Positions 27,081-35,810 of a stretch of DNA of 64,000 bases are shown here, piece after piece. Position 1 is the first letter of the stretch, and every line of letters begins with the position of its first letter. The notes under the pieces were generated by a model. That model was not told where the DNA came from and searched no databases. It worked only from the letters and a program-made list of their open reading frames with translations. Both the position numbers and the translations under genes were made by a program. The stretch is from assembly GCF_013249015.1 (NCBI RefSeq), contig NZ_JABRPL010000002.1:372001-436000 (forward strand), read 5' to 3'. Origin of the DNA: Rathayibacter agropyri (GTDB lineage: Bacteria; Actinomycetota; Actinomycetes; Actinomycetales; Microbacteriaceae).

Positions 27081-27983
27081 TCACGACGTCTTAACGCCGC
27101 CGTACTCCTTCATCCGGTCAATGAATTCGTCTCGATCGCCCTCCGTAAGCACGCCATTGGCGTAACCCGCGAGAAAAGCGCCCTGCGGATCCGGCGACAG
27201 CCCGACATCCTCGAGCATCTCGGCGACCCGCCCGCTCTGGTCTGCGTCGAGGTCTGCGAGGCCGAGCTCGATCGCTGGCACCTTGTCGGTGGAGGAGCGG
27301 GCCGTCACGATCCAGAGCGCCGTCGATGCCTCCTCCTCCGGCAGGGTGCCCTCGAGCTGATAACCCTGATCGGACCACTGCTCGGGAGTCCTCGCAACGT
27401 CCACCTCGTCGAAGCCGAGCGGAGCGAGCGCCGCCGTGAAGCGGTCGACCGCCCCCTGCTTGTCGGCTCCACTCGCCACGTCACCCGCCGCGTACTCCGT
27501 CGCCGAGATGTAGTCGTAGAGGAGCGACGGGCCGCCATACGCGTTCTCGGACTGCTCGTAGTACTCGTCGTTGGCCGAGGTCCAGTTCGCGAGCAGCGCG
27601 GCCTCGACCGCGGCGACGGCCGCGTCGGACTTCTGCCGCACCTGCTCGGCCGAGGGCTGGCCAAGCACCGCAGCGGCATCACCGTCCTGGTAGCCGGGGT
27701 AGTCGTAGAGCGGATCGGACGGGTCGCCGCTGCCGAAGGGATCATCGGTCGGGGCGCCCGGAGCCGCCGTGGGGAGGTCTTGAGGGGCGGCGTCCAACGC
27801 CGCGCCAACGCCGAGCGCGAGGAGCGTGCCGAGGACACCGGTGTAGACCAGTCCGACAACGACACTCGCGCCCAGCGCGACCCAGCCACCCGTCCCGAGC
27901 GGGCGATGTGAGGGAATCGAGCCCTGCGTCGGGCCCGGAGCGGGCGGCATCGAGGGCGGCGGACTCGTAGGAACCTGGCTCAT
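27081..27983 (-). CDS. Membrane-anchored protein of unknown function
   Basis: Not recognised. A 300-residue protein with a Pro/Ser-rich N-terminus (PTSPPPSMPPAPGP), one membrane segment at about residues 32-55 (WVALGASVVVGLVYTGVLG), and an acidic extracytoplasmic domain rich in Asp, Tyr and Gly. The start is the ATG at 27981-27983 with a strong GGAGGAG site. It is divergent from menC. It could be a surface or wall-associated factor; no enzymatic motif is visible. Confidence 0.65.
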   Translation of the reverse strand: MSQVPTSPPPSMPPAPGPTQGSIPSHRPLGTGGWVALGASVVVGLVYTGVLGTLLALGVGAALDAAPQDLPTAAPGAPTDDPFGSGDPSDPLYDYPGYQDGDAAAVLGQPSAEQVRQKSDAAVAAVEAALLANWTSANDEYYEQSENAYGGPSLLYDYISATEYAAGDVASGADKQGAVDRFTAALAPLGFDEVDVARTPEQWSDQGYQLEGTLPEEEASTALWIVTARSSTDKVPAIELGLADLDADQSGRVAEMLEDVGLSPDPQGAFLAGYANGVLTEGDRDEFIDRMKEYGGVKTS

Positions 27984-28086
27984 CGCACTCCTCCGCTTTC
28001 GCGTGACAACTTGGTTAGTCTGACACCTCCGCGGGCCCGGCGCCTCGACGCGCCCGCGCCTGGTCCCTGCGGGGGACAATGGCCGA

Positions 28087-29085
28087 ATGGACGATGACGT
28101 GCCCGCCTTCCCGCTCCCCTCCCTCCGCGAGATCGATGCGGGGCTCCGCGTCGTCGCCCTGCCGCTACGCACGCGATTCCGCGGCGTCGACCATCGCGAG
28201 ATCGCGCTCATGCGCGGACCCGAGGGCTGGACCGAGTTCTCGCCGTTTCTCGAGTACGGCACCGTGGAGGCGGCGGCCTGGCTGCGCGCCTCCATCGACT
28301 ACGGCTGGAACGAGCAGCCCGCTCCCCTGCGCCAGCGGATCCCCGTGAACGCCACGATCCCCGCCGTCTCGCCGGCCGAGGTCGCCGCCGTGCTCGAGAG
28401 CTACCACGGCTGCCGCACCGCGAAGGTGAAGGTCGCCGAGCGTGGGCAGACGCTCGCCGACGACGTGGCGCGGGTCGTCGAGGTCCGCCGCCTGATCGGC
28501 CCCGAGGGGAGGATCCGCGTGGATGCCAATGGCGGCTGGAACCTCGACGAGGCCGAGCACGCCGTCCACGCCCTCGCCGACGCGGACCTGGAGTACGTCG
28601 AGCAGCCGTGTGCGAGCGTCGACGAACTCGCCGAGTTGCGCTACCGGGTGAAGTACATGGGCATCCCGATCGCCGCAGACGAGAGCGTCCGGAAGGCCGC
28701 GGATCCGCTCGCCGTCTCCCGGGCCGGCGCCGCCGACCTGCTCGTCGTGAAGGCGCAGCCCCTGGGCGGCATCCGGCAAGCGCTCGCCCTCGTGGCCGAG
28801 GCCGGCCTGCCTGCGGTCGTCTCGAGTGCGATTGAGAGCTCGGTCGGCCTCGCGATGGGCGCCGCCCTCGCCGCGGCCCTCCCCGACCTGCCCTACGACT
28901 GCGGACTCGGCACCGCCTCCCTGCTCGCGCAGGACGTGACCGAGCACCCGCTGCGCCCGGTCGACGGCAGCATTCCCGTCGGCCGGGTCGACGTCTCGGA
29001 GGAGCTCGTGACGCGTCACGCGGTCTCACCCGAGCGCCTCGCCTGGTGGCGCGCGCGGCTGGGCGACGCCTACGCGCTGCTCTGA
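28087..29085 (+). CDS. menC: o-succinylbenzoate synthase
   Basis: A 332-residue enolase-superfamily enzyme that dehydrates SHCHC to o-succinylbenzoate. The KxK catalytic lysine is in AKVKVAE; metal ligands are VDANGGW, EQPC and DESVR, and the second lysine is in VVKAQPLGG. It completes the MenF-D-C-E-B-A-G route in this window. The start ATG at 28087 lies six bases after GACAAT (28075-28080), a weak leaderless promoter. An ATG at 28079 is out of frame. Confidence 0.93.
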   Translation: MDDDVPAFPLPSLREIDAGLRVVALPLRTRFRGVDHREIALMRGPEGWTEFSPFLEYGTVEAAAWLRASIDYGWNEQPAPLRQRIPVNATIPAVSPAEVAAVLESYHGCRTAKVKVAERGQTLADDVARVVEVRRLIGPEGRIRVDANGGWNLDEAEHAVHALADADLEYVEQPCASVDELAELRYRVKYMGIPIAADESVRKAADPLAVSRAGAADLLVVKAQPLGGIRQALALVAEAGLPAVVSSAIESSVGLAMGAALAAALPDLPYDCGLGTASLLAQDVTEHPLRPVDGSIPVGRVDVSEELVTRHAVSPERLAWWRARLGDAYALL

Positions 29086-29130
29086 GCGGCGGTGGCGGCC
29101 GAACGACGACGTGTCGCAGTGCCTGCTGCG

Positions 29131-30315
29131 TTACGAGCGGTCGCGGAACGCTCCGCTGGTCGCAAAGGCGAGGAGCGCGACGAGGAAGCAGGCCATCATG
29201 AAGAGACCGATGCCCAGAAATCCCAGGCCGCTTGCGATGAGCGGACCACCGGCGACGCCTCCGACCGTGACGCCGATGTACATGGCGGAGTTGGACAGCG
29301 CGCTCACTGTTCCTCTCGCCCCCTCAACGTGGCTCTGGAGCTGCGTCATCAGGACCGGGAAGAGGAAGCCTGCGACGAGCATGCCCAGCGCGAGAACTCC
29401 GGCCGCGAGCCAGACATCGTTCGCGCAGCCAGCGAGGATGTAGGCGCACCCGAGGGCGATCACCCCAAAGAGGAGGGACCTGCGCTGCCCGAGCAGCCCG
29501 ACCACCCGGGCTCCGGCCAGCGATCCAACGGCATTGCCGATACCGATCACGACCATGGTTGCGCTGATCAGCAGCTGACTCGCGCCGAAGTCCCTCGCGA
29601 ACCATGATCCGATGAAGGAGAGCCCGGTGAAGTTCCCCGTCTGGAAGACGAGATAGGCGAGGAGCGAGAGAAGGAGCGGCCGTGACCGCATCACGATGCC
29701 ATACGGCGCGAAGAAACCGGAACTCGCAGCACCCAGCGGGGCCACGTGCGGGAACACTGCGAAGAGAAGGAACCAAAGCAGTACTCCGAACGCCGCGATC
29801 GCGAAGAACGGCAGCCGCCATCCCAACGCCGAGAGGAAGGACCCCAGGGGGATGCCCGCCACCTGAGCGATCGCGAGTCCGGCGGTCGCCGCGCCCATCG
29901 TGCGGACGATCGCTGCTCGCGGGACCAAGACCGGGATGGACGCCCAGATCTGAGGCGTCACGAACGCCGCAGCCACGCCGGCGAGGAACCGCGCTGCGCA
30001 GAGGGACCAGAAGTCCCACGCGACTCCGCACGAGGCCGTGAAGACAGTGAAGCCGACCACCCCGATGAGCAGGACCTTCCGCCGGTCAACCCGATCGGAC
30101 AGGGGTCCGGATACCAGGGCGAAGAGTGCGTAACCGAGCGCGTAGGCGGAGACGAGCCAACCGGCTCGCTCGACATCCACGCCGAACTCCATCTGGAGCA
30201 GGGGAAGAAGCGGAGCCGTCAAAAAGGTGTCGGTACCGATAACGAAGAGGGTGGCGAACGCGAAGAATCTCACGCGGCTCTCAGGGACGTGGAGGGAAAG
30301 CGATGGTGCAGACAA
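29131..30315 (-). CDS. MFS transporter (DHA1-type drug exporter)
   Basis: A 394-residue, 12-helix major facilitator protein. The motif GPLSDRVDRRKVLL between helices 2 and 3 and the LAIAQVAGIPLGSFL motif C point to drug/proton antiporters; the overall pattern recalls chloramphenicol exporters of actinobacteria, but substrate is open. Two tandem TTGAAGGAGGAG units lie at the 5' end. The TTG at 30313-30315 is preferred because an AAGGAGGAG site stands six bases upstream; using the TTG at 30348 would make that site part of the protein. It is divergent from an ArsR-type regulator likely to control it. Confidence 0.8.
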   Translation of the reverse strand: MSAPSLSLHVPESRVRFFAFATLFVIGTDTFLTAPLLPLLQMEFGVDVERAGWLVSAYALGYALFALVSGPLSDRVDRRKVLLIGVVGFTVFTASCGVAWDFWSLCAARFLAGVAAAFVTPQIWASIPVLVPRAAIVRTMGAATAGLAIAQVAGIPLGSFLSALGWRLPFFAIAAFGVLLWFLLFAVFPHVAPLGAASSGFFAPYGIVMRSRPLLLSLLAYLVFQTGNFTGLSFIGSWFARDFGASQLLISATMVVIGIGNAVGSLAGARVVGLLGQRRSLLFGVIALGCAYILAGCANDVWLAAGVLALGMLVAGFLFPVLMTQLQSHVEGARGTVSALSNSAMYIGVTVGGVAGGPLIASGLGFLGIGLFMMACFLVALLAFATSGAFRDRS

Positions 30316-30321
30316 GGAAGG

Positions 30322-30351
30322 CTCCTCCTTCAACAGCTCCTCCTTCAACAG
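30322..30351. repeat. 15-bp tandem duplication of the MFS ribosome binding site
   Basis: CTCCTCCTTCAACAG occurs at 30322-30336 and again at 30337-30351. On the minus strand each unit carries a TTG and a GAAGGAGGAG site, so two alternative initiation regions exist. Confidence 0.9.
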
Positions 30352-30415
30352 GGAGTGGACGTGGTTGCACGGGGTGTCGACGGCCCGGTCAGCAAGCGTT
30401 GCCTCCTCGTCGATT

Positions 30416-30439
30416 CCAGTTCGGTGTTCATCGAACTAG
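30416..30439. promoter_or_regulatory. Candidate operator between MFS and ArsR genes
   Basis: AGTTCG (30418-30423) and CGAACT (30432-30437) are exact inverted repeats with an 8-base centre; the match extends to 8-bp arms with one mismatch. It lies in the divergent intergenic region, where an ArsR dimer would be expected to bind. A TATAGT box at 30482-30487 could be the regulator's -10. Confidence 0.45.
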
Positions 30440-30514
30440 ATCGGTCAGAGCTGGGTCGGCTTTTCCTCATATTTGGCGCCTTATAGTGAGAGCGCGGCGA
30501 GGAAAGGAGTTCTG

Positions 30515-30844
30515 ATGAGCGCCGGTCCTTCGCTCCATCACCCGCTGCCCGCGGAGCTCGAGGTGGGACGGGTGCTCGCTGCACTCGCTGACGACATCCG
30601 ACGCGAAGTTCTGCGGCGGATCGGCTCGGACGGGCCGCTCTTCTGCGGAGACCTCGATCTCGGCGTCGGCAAGAGCACCATGTCGCACCACTTCACAGTC
30701 CTGCGCGAAGCGGGACTCCTGCATACCGAGGTCGTCGGGAACCACCGGCGGATCACACGACGAGATGCGGTTATCGACGGCCGTTTCCCCGGCCTGCTGG
30801 CGTCAGTGGGCCTGCCTCCCGCGAGCGGCTCGTGGGACGACTGA
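30515..30844 (+). CDS. ArsR-family winged-helix regulator
   Basis: A 109-residue ArsR-like repressor: LEVGRVLAALADDIRREVLRRI begins the winged helix, GKSTMSHHFTVLREAGLLHT is the recognition helix and NHRRITRRDAV the wing. No obvious metal-cysteine pair; the single Cys in FCGD does not make a known metal site. The ATG at 30515 has a GGAAAGGAG site. It is divergent from the MFS gene and overlaps nothing; the nucleoside hydrolase follows 31 bp later. Confidence 0.82.
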   Translation: MSAGPSLHHPLPAELEVGRVLAALADDIRREVLRRIGSDGPLFCGDLDLGVGKSTMSHHFTVLREAGLLHTEVVGNHRRITRRDAVIDGRFPGLLASVGLPPASGSWDD

Positions 30845-30875
30845 CCGCACCCCCGCCCGTGAGCATCGGAGTCCC

Positions 30876-31829
30876 GTGACCGCACCGACCGTCCCCGTTT
30901 TCCTCGACTGCGACACCGGCATCGACGACGCGCTCGCGCTCGCGTACCTGCTCCGCTCGCCGCGCGCTCGGCTCGTCGGGATCAGCACGGTCAGCGGCAA
31001 CACCGACGCCCGGCGGGCCGCCGTCAATAGCCTCGGCCTGCTCGCCCTTGCGGGGTGCGACGACGTCCCGGTCGCGGTAGGCGCACACCACTTCCTCGAG
31101 GAGGACTACGTCGGCGGCTCGCCGCATGTGCACGGCGACGACGGGGTCGGCGGGGTCGAGCTGCCCGCGGGCGGCGAGCCGGTCAACGAGGATCCGGCCG
31201 ACCTGCTCCTCCGCCTCGCCCGTGAGCACGAGGGCGAGTTGCGGCTGGTCGCGATCGGCCCGCTCACGAACCTCGCGCTCGCCCTGCGCGCGCACCCCGA
31301 GCTGCCGTCGCTCCTGCACTCGGTGACCGTGATGGGCGGAGCCGCGCTGGTGCCCGGCAACGTCACCGCCGTCGCGGAGGCGAACATCTGGCACGATCCC
31401 GCCGCAGCCGCCGAGGTCGTCGCCGCCAGCTGGAACCTGACCCTCGTCCCCCTCGACGTGACGATGCGCCACCTGATGACGGAGGAGCACCGATCGGTGC
31501 TGCTTAATTCGCCCGACCCGCTGTCGCAGGCCATCGGGCAGGCGCTCGGCTACTACTTCGACTTCTACCTCGGCCACTTGGGCGAGCGCACGGCGGCCAT
31601 GCATGATCCGATGGCTGCCGCGATCGCCGTCGACGCGGTGGGTCTCGCCTCCGCGCCGCACGTGCACGTCGAGGTCGACGCCGGCTCCGGTCCCGGTCGC
31701 GGGCAGACCATCGCGGACCTGCGCGGCATCTACCGCGGGGTCCACCCCAAGAACGCCCGCACCCGTGTCGTCCTCGCTCTCGAGGCCCCCTTCACCCCCC
31801 ACCTCATGGAGGTGATCACCCCGCGCTGA
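30876..31829 (+). CDS. Inosine-uridine-type nucleoside hydrolase
   Basis: A 317-residue enzyme that splits N-glycosidic bonds of ribonucleosides for base salvage. The Ca2+ site DCDTGIDDALAL is at the N-terminus, followed by AIGPLTNLALAL and VMGGAALVPGNVTAVAEANIW (catalytic region), with a later HDP motif. The GTG start at 30876 gives the family N-terminus; upstream codons overlap the ArsR gene. Base specificity (purine, pyrimidine or both) cannot be told from sequence. Confidence 0.9.
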   Translation: MTAPTVPVFLDCDTGIDDALALAYLLRSPRARLVGISTVSGNTDARRAAVNSLGLLALAGCDDVPVAVGAHHFLEEDYVGGSPHVHGDDGVGGVELPAGGEPVNEDPADLLLRLAREHEGELRLVAIGPLTNLALALRAHPELPSLLHSVTVMGGAALVPGNVTAVAEANIWHDPAAAAEVVAASWNLTLVPLDVTMRHLMTEEHRSVLLNSPDPLSQAIGQALGYYFDFYLGHLGERTAAMHDPMAAAIAVDAVGLASAPHVHVEVDAGSGPGRGQTIADLRGIYRGVHPKNARTRVVLALEAPFTPHLMEVITPR

Positions 31830-32029
31830 CGCCCTTCGCGCGCAACCGAGGCCAGAAGGCCCCGGTACGCCCCCAATCCCCTCTCGTCCGCCCTGTCAAC
31901 CTTGGTCAGACGCACTCACGGGACGACACGGATTCACTCCATCCACTGCGCGCCCTTTCTCACTCCCCCACTCCTCCACCGCGCCCGCGCAGCGCGCCGT
32001 CCCGTGCTCCCGCACCTGCTGAAGGGAGT

Positions 32030-32131
32030 CGGCGGGCTCTGGCGGGGTCGATCGCAAGGCGGAGGCGACGGCCGTAGCGACGCTACGGTCGTCGCCGACA
32101 ACGCCGCGAGCGGCCCCGCCAGAGCCCGCCG
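32030..32131. terminator. Large nested hairpin downstream of ccsB
   Basis: Outer arms of 18 bp (32030-32047 and 32114-32131, CGGCGGGCTCTGGCGGGG and its exact complement) enclose an inner 15-bp hairpin (32064-32078 and 32082-32096) with one G-U type mismatch. The right outer arm lies just before the ccsB stop codon. It fills most of the otherwise empty 303-bp gap (31830-32132) between convergent genes. A bidirectional terminator is the simplest reading; a mobile palindromic repeat is the alternative. Confidence 0.6.
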
Positions 32132-32132
32132 A

Positions 32133-33185
32133 TCACATGCCGGTGTCGAGGCCGGAGTAGGCGTGGAGCCCCTTGAAGAACACGTTGACGACGCCGAAAT
32201 TGAACATGACGGCCGCGAAACCGACGATCGCGAGCCAGGCGGAGGGGGTGCCGCGCCAGCCGCGGGTGGCGCGAGCGTGGATGTAGCCGGCGTAGATCGT
32301 CCAGATGATGAAGGTCCAGACCTCCTTGGTGTCCCAGCCCCAGTAGCGGCCCCAAGCCTTCTCGGCCCAGACGGCGCCGGCGATGAGGGTGAAGGTCCAG
32401 AGAATGAAGCCGATGATCGTGACGCGGTAGGCGAGGTTCTCGAGGGTGAGCGAACCCGGCAGGGTGCGGAGGAAGCGGAGGACGGAGCGGGGGCTGTCGC
32501 CCGACACCTCCCTCCGCGCCTGGAGCAGCTGGGTGACCGAGAGCGCGAAGCCGAGGGCAAAGAAAGCGGTGCCGAGGATCGCGACGAGCACGTGAATGAC
32601 AAGCCAGTACGACTGCAGTGCCGGCGGGAGCGGGACGACGGCGACGTAGTAGTTGACGATCGCGACTCCGAGCAGCACCAGGACGAGACCGGTGACGAAA
32701 GCGCCGAGGAAGCGGAGGTCCCAGCGCACCTGCACCGCGAGGAAGACGCCGATGATGATGAGCGTCCCGGTCATCGAGAACTCGTACATGTTGGCCCAGG
32801 GAACACGGCCGGCGGCGATGCCTCGAAGGACGGTCGCGGCGAGGTGAAGCACGAACGCGAGCAGTGTGAGAGAGAATCCGACGCGCATGGCTGTCGAGCG
32901 AGCGGGAGCGGCGTAGACCTCATCCTCAACCCGACTGCCGAGGCGCGAGAGTGTGGCGGTGCGTCCCGAGCCGACGGTGGCGACCGTGGCCCTGCCGTTG
33001 GCAGCGCGGTCGGCGGCAGCCGCGGAGGCGACGCGCTCCGCCTCCTGAATCACCTCGATCGATTCGCCGTCGGCCACGGAAGCGCGGCGGGCGAGGTCGA
33101 CCGCGAAGAAAATGAACGCCAGCGCGTAGACGCCCATAGCGGAGGAGAGGCACAGCACCGAGTACTGCGAGAGGGTCGCGATCAC
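32133..33185 (-). CDS. ccsB: Cytochrome c biogenesis protein CcsB (heme handling)
   Basis: A 350-residue membrane protein of the CcsA/ResC type, which with ResB exports heme and ligates it to apocytochrome c (System II). The heme motif WGRYWGWDTKEVW is present (WWD-type domain), with conserved histidines in VIHVLV and FKGLHAY, and eight or so helices. The best start is GTG at 33183-33185 (VIATLSQYS), where the family begins, though its GGGGAGG site is too close to be ideal; ATG at 33137 is possible. Last gene of the resA-ccdA-resB-ccsB group. Confidence 0.88.
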   Translation of the reverse strand: MIATLSQYSVLCLSSAMGVYALAFIFFAVDLARRASVADGESIEVIQEAERVASAAAADRAANGRATVATVGSGRTATLSRLGSRVEDEVYAAPARSTAMRVGFSLTLLAFVLHLAATVLRGIAAGRVPWANMYEFSMTGTLIIIGVFLAVQVRWDLRFLGAFVTGLVLVLLGVAIVNYYVAVVPLPPALQSYWLVIHVLVAILGTAFFALGFALSVTQLLQARREVSGDSPRSVLRFLRTLPGSLTLENLAYRVTIIGFILWTFTLIAGAVWAEKAWGRYWGWDTKEVWTFIIWTIYAGYIHARATRGWRGTPSAWLAIVGFAAVMFNFGVVNVFFKGLHAYSGLDTGM

Positions 33186-33236
33186 CTCCCCAGGGTAATC
33201 GCTCCCCCGCCCCACCTGCCCCCTGCCCACCCCTCC

Positions 33237-33368
33237 CGCGAAATGTCGCGAGATGCTCGCGGACGGACGAGATGGTACGCCGCGGCGGGCGATCTCGTCC
33301 GCCTCGCCGCATCTCGCGAAATTCGCGTTCGCGCGTGTCCGAAAGTGGGCATCTCGCGACATTTCGCG
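33237..33368. repeat. Palindromic repeat element, copy 1
   Basis: A 20-bp perfect inverted repeat (33237-33256, CGCGAAATGTCGCGAGATGC, with its complement at 33349-33368) encloses a second one, GGACGAGAT (33265-33273) and ATCTCGTCC (33292-33300), and a near-palindromic TCGCGAAATTCGCG. The same words recur at 52326-52394, so this is a dispersed element. It occupies the resB-ccsB gap. Confidence 0.8.
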
Positions 33369-33387
33369 AGAGGCGCAGCCGCTGCGG

Positions 33388-35088
33388 TCAGTCGAGCGGA
33401 GCGTGGCGGTCCGCGACCGTCCGCACGGCGCGCACCAGCTGCGGGTCCTCGCCGCGGGCGAGCCCCGCGTACTCGAGCAGCAGTCCGCCGTCATCCTGCT
33501 TCGTCGCTTTCAGCCAGACGCGCCGCCGCGGCACGAACAACGAGGTGAGCAGGCCCGCCAGCACCAGGATCGCGAACAGCAGCACCCAGCCCTGAGTCGC
33601 GTCGTGGTGGATGTCGAACGAGGCGAAGCGCTTCACGCTGTCGGTGCCGATGCGTGTCGGATCCGCTCCGACGTTCTCGAAGGTCACGGTGCCGAGCCCG
33701 TTCGGCAGCTGGGCCGTGTCGCCGGGCTTGAGGCTGATCGGCGCGACCCCTGTGCTCCCGCCGGTGAGCCGGGTCAGCGAGTCGGTGTTGAGCACGTAGA
33801 CGGAGGTGGGCACTCCGCCGTCGAGCCCGAGGTCGCCCGCGAAGACATTGAGCGAGAGCACCGGGTACTGCAGATCCGGGAAGATGGAGGTCGAGGCACC
33901 GGAGGGCAGCTCGTCCTGTGTCGGGTAGAAGAACCCGGTCAGCCCGAGCTGCTCCGAGAGCCCATCCGGCACCTTGATGACGCCCACCGAGGTGAGGTTG
34001 GCATCCTGCGGGAGGAACGGCACGGAGTCGGTGAAGATCGCTCTGCCGGAGGGGTCGCGCACCGTGATCGTCGGCGCGTAGCCGTTGCCGAGCAGGTAGA
34101 CGTTCGTCCCACCGATCGCGAGCGGGTCGTTCACCTTGATGGTTCGGTCCTCGGAGCCGCCGCCACGCTCGGTCGTGGTGACGTGCGCGGTGAAGTCGAC
34201 CGGCTGGCCGAGCGCCGACTGGTTCTGCTCCTCGTACTTCACATCGAGGCCGTCGAGCGTCAGCTGGTACGGGTCGAGCTGGCTACTGTCGAAGAAGCGG
34301 CCCGGGTTGAAGGAGTCGTAGGCGGCGAGGTTGTTCGCGAAGCCCTGCGAGCCCTCGACCAGCACGCGCTGGCCGCTGTAGCCGAACCCACCACCGACTC
34401 CGACGGCCACGAGGATGCCCACCAGCGCCGAGTGGAACACGAGGTTGCCAGTCTCGCGGAGGTAGCCTCTCTCGGCCGAGACGCTCGACCAGCGCCCGCG
34501 CGGATCGTCGTACCGCTCGACCCGGTAGCCCGCGCGGCGCAGCACGGCGTGAGCGGAGGTAACGGCCTCCTCCTCCGTCGCGCCCTCGACCTCGCGCACC
34601 GTGTAACCGGCGAGGCGCTGCAGGCGTGCGGGCGTGCGCGGCGGACGCGAGCGCATCGCCTGGAAGTGGTGGCGGGTGCGCGGGATGATGCAGCCGATCA
34701 GCGAGATGAACAGCAGCAGGTAGATGCTCGAGAACCAGGCCGAGGTGTAGGTGTCGAACGCCTGCACCTTGTCGAGCAGGGGCGCGAGGTCCGGGTTGTC
34801 GACGAAGTACTGCGTCACTCCGTTGGGGTCGGAGGAGCGCTGGGGCACGAGCGAGCCGGGCACCGCCGCGATCGCGAGCAACAGCAGCAGGAACAGCGCT
34901 GTGCGCATGCTGGTGAGCTGGCGCCAGATCCAGCGCAGCCACCCGGTGAACCCGAGTGCGGGCTGCGTGACGGAGCCGTCGGAGTCGTAGTGATCGGCCG
35001 GGCGGAACGACGCGTCGGTCTGCTGCTGCGTCGCCTCGTCCGGGCGCCGCATGCTCTCCTCCGACTCAGATTGCCGGCCGGAAGCCAT
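33388..35088 (-). CDS. resB: Cytochrome c biogenesis protein ResB
   Basis: A 566-residue membrane protein of the ResB/Ccs1 type, partner of CcsB. Three N-terminal helices (about residues 58-75, 112-132 and 205-225) precede a large extracytoplasmic domain with the characteristic NDPLAIGGTNVYLLGNGYAP and FDIHHDATQGWVLLFA before the last helix near 505-525. The ATG at 35088 overlaps ccdA by 23 bp; the ATG at 35052 (MRRPDEAT) is equally plausible. Confidence 0.92.
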   Translation of the reverse strand: MASGRQSESEESMRRPDEATQQQTDASFRPADHYDSDGSVTQPALGFTGWLRWIWRQLTSMRTALFLLLLLAIAAVPGSLVPQRSSDPNGVTQYFVDNPDLAPLLDKVQAFDTYTSAWFSSIYLLLFISLIGCIIPRTRHHFQAMRSRPPRTPARLQRLAGYTVREVEGATEEEAVTSAHAVLRRAGYRVERYDDPRGRWSSVSAERGYLRETGNLVFHSALVGILVAVGVGGGFGYSGQRVLVEGSQGFANNLAAYDSFNPGRFFDSSQLDPYQLTLDGLDVKYEEQNQSALGQPVDFTAHVTTTERGGGSEDRTIKVNDPLAIGGTNVYLLGNGYAPTITVRDPSGRAIFTDSVPFLPQDANLTSVGVIKVPDGLSEQLGLTGFFYPTQDELPSGASTSIFPDLQYPVLSLNVFAGDLGLDGGVPTSVYVLNTDSLTRLTGGSTGVAPISLKPGDTAQLPNGLGTVTFENVGADPTRIGTDSVKRFASFDIHHDATQGWVLLFAILVLAGLLTSLFVPRRRVWLKATKQDDGGLLLEYAGLARGEDPQLVRAVRTVADRHAPLD

Positions 35089-35806
35089 CGATCACCGCCG
35101 AGAGGGATCCGTAGACGAGGGTGTTCCAGATGCCCGTGACCATCAGGACTCCGATCAGGACGAGGGCGACTCCGCCGGTGATGTTGACCAGGCGAATGTG
35201 ACGCTTCACGAACGCGAGCGTGCCGGTCACCCAGCTGAAACCGAAGGCGACGAGGAGGAAGGGGATGCCGAGCCCGAGGCAATAGACCAGGGCGAGCAGG
35301 GCGCCGCGCCAGGGCGAACCGACTCCGTAGCTCAGGGCGAGGATCGAACTGAGCGTCGGTCCGAGGCACGGAGTCCAGCCCACGCCGAACACGATGCCGA
35401 GGAGCGGGGCGCCGATCAGCCCGGTCGCGGGACGGATGCCGGGCCGGAGTGTGCGCTGCAAGAACGAGAACTGGCCGACGAAGACGAGCCCCATGGCGAT
35501 CACGACGACGCCGAGCACCCGCGTGATGACGTCGGTGTACTGCCGCAGCCAGAACCCGACGGTGCCGGCCGCCGCTCCGTAGAGAACGAACACCAGCGAG
35601 AAGCCGAGTACGAACAGCAGCACCCCGAGCACGACCCGGCGGCGGCCCCGCACGGCACGCTCGCTGGCGTCGGCAAAACCGCCCACGTAGGCGAGGTAGC
35701 CGGGTACCAGCGGGAGCACGCAGGGCGACGCGAACGATACGAGCCCCGCGAGCAGCGCGATCGGCACCGCGAGGAGGAGCTGACCGCTGACGACGATCTC
35801 GCCCAC
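35066..35806 (-). CDS. ccdA: Cytochrome c biogenesis protein CcdA (thiol reductant carrier)
   Basis: A 246-residue, six-helix protein of the CcdA/DsbD-beta family that carries reducing equivalents from cytoplasmic thioredoxin to ResA. The two redox cysteines are in FASPCVLPLVPGYL and VGWTPCLGPTL. The start is GTG at 35804-35806; the four bases between it and the resA stop fit one operon. The start of resB overlaps its end. Confidence 0.93.
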   Translation of the reverse strand: MGEIVVSGQLLLAVPIALLAGLVSFASPCVLPLVPGYLAYVGGFADASERAVRGRRRVVLGVLLFVLGFSLVFVLYGAAAGTVGFWLRQYTDVITRVLGVVVIAMGLVFVGQFSFLQRTLRPGIRPATGLIGAPLLGIVFGVGWTPCLGPTLSSILALSYGVGSPWRGALLALVYCLGLGIPFLLVAFGFSWVTGTLAFVKRHIRLVNITGGVALVLIGVLMVTGIWNTLVYGSLSAVIDGFRPAI

Positions 35807-35810
35807 GCCG

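Noticed and set aside
29131-30348. Extending the MFS protein to the TTG at 30348
   Set aside because: The added residues are encoded by the ribosome-binding repeats; the TTG at 30313-30315 has ideal spacing from AAGGAGGAG.
32200-33100. Long plus-strand frame antisense to ccsB, rich in Asp, Glu and Gly
   Set aside because: Composition is that of a reverse complement of a membrane protein; ccsB has strong motifs on the minus strand.
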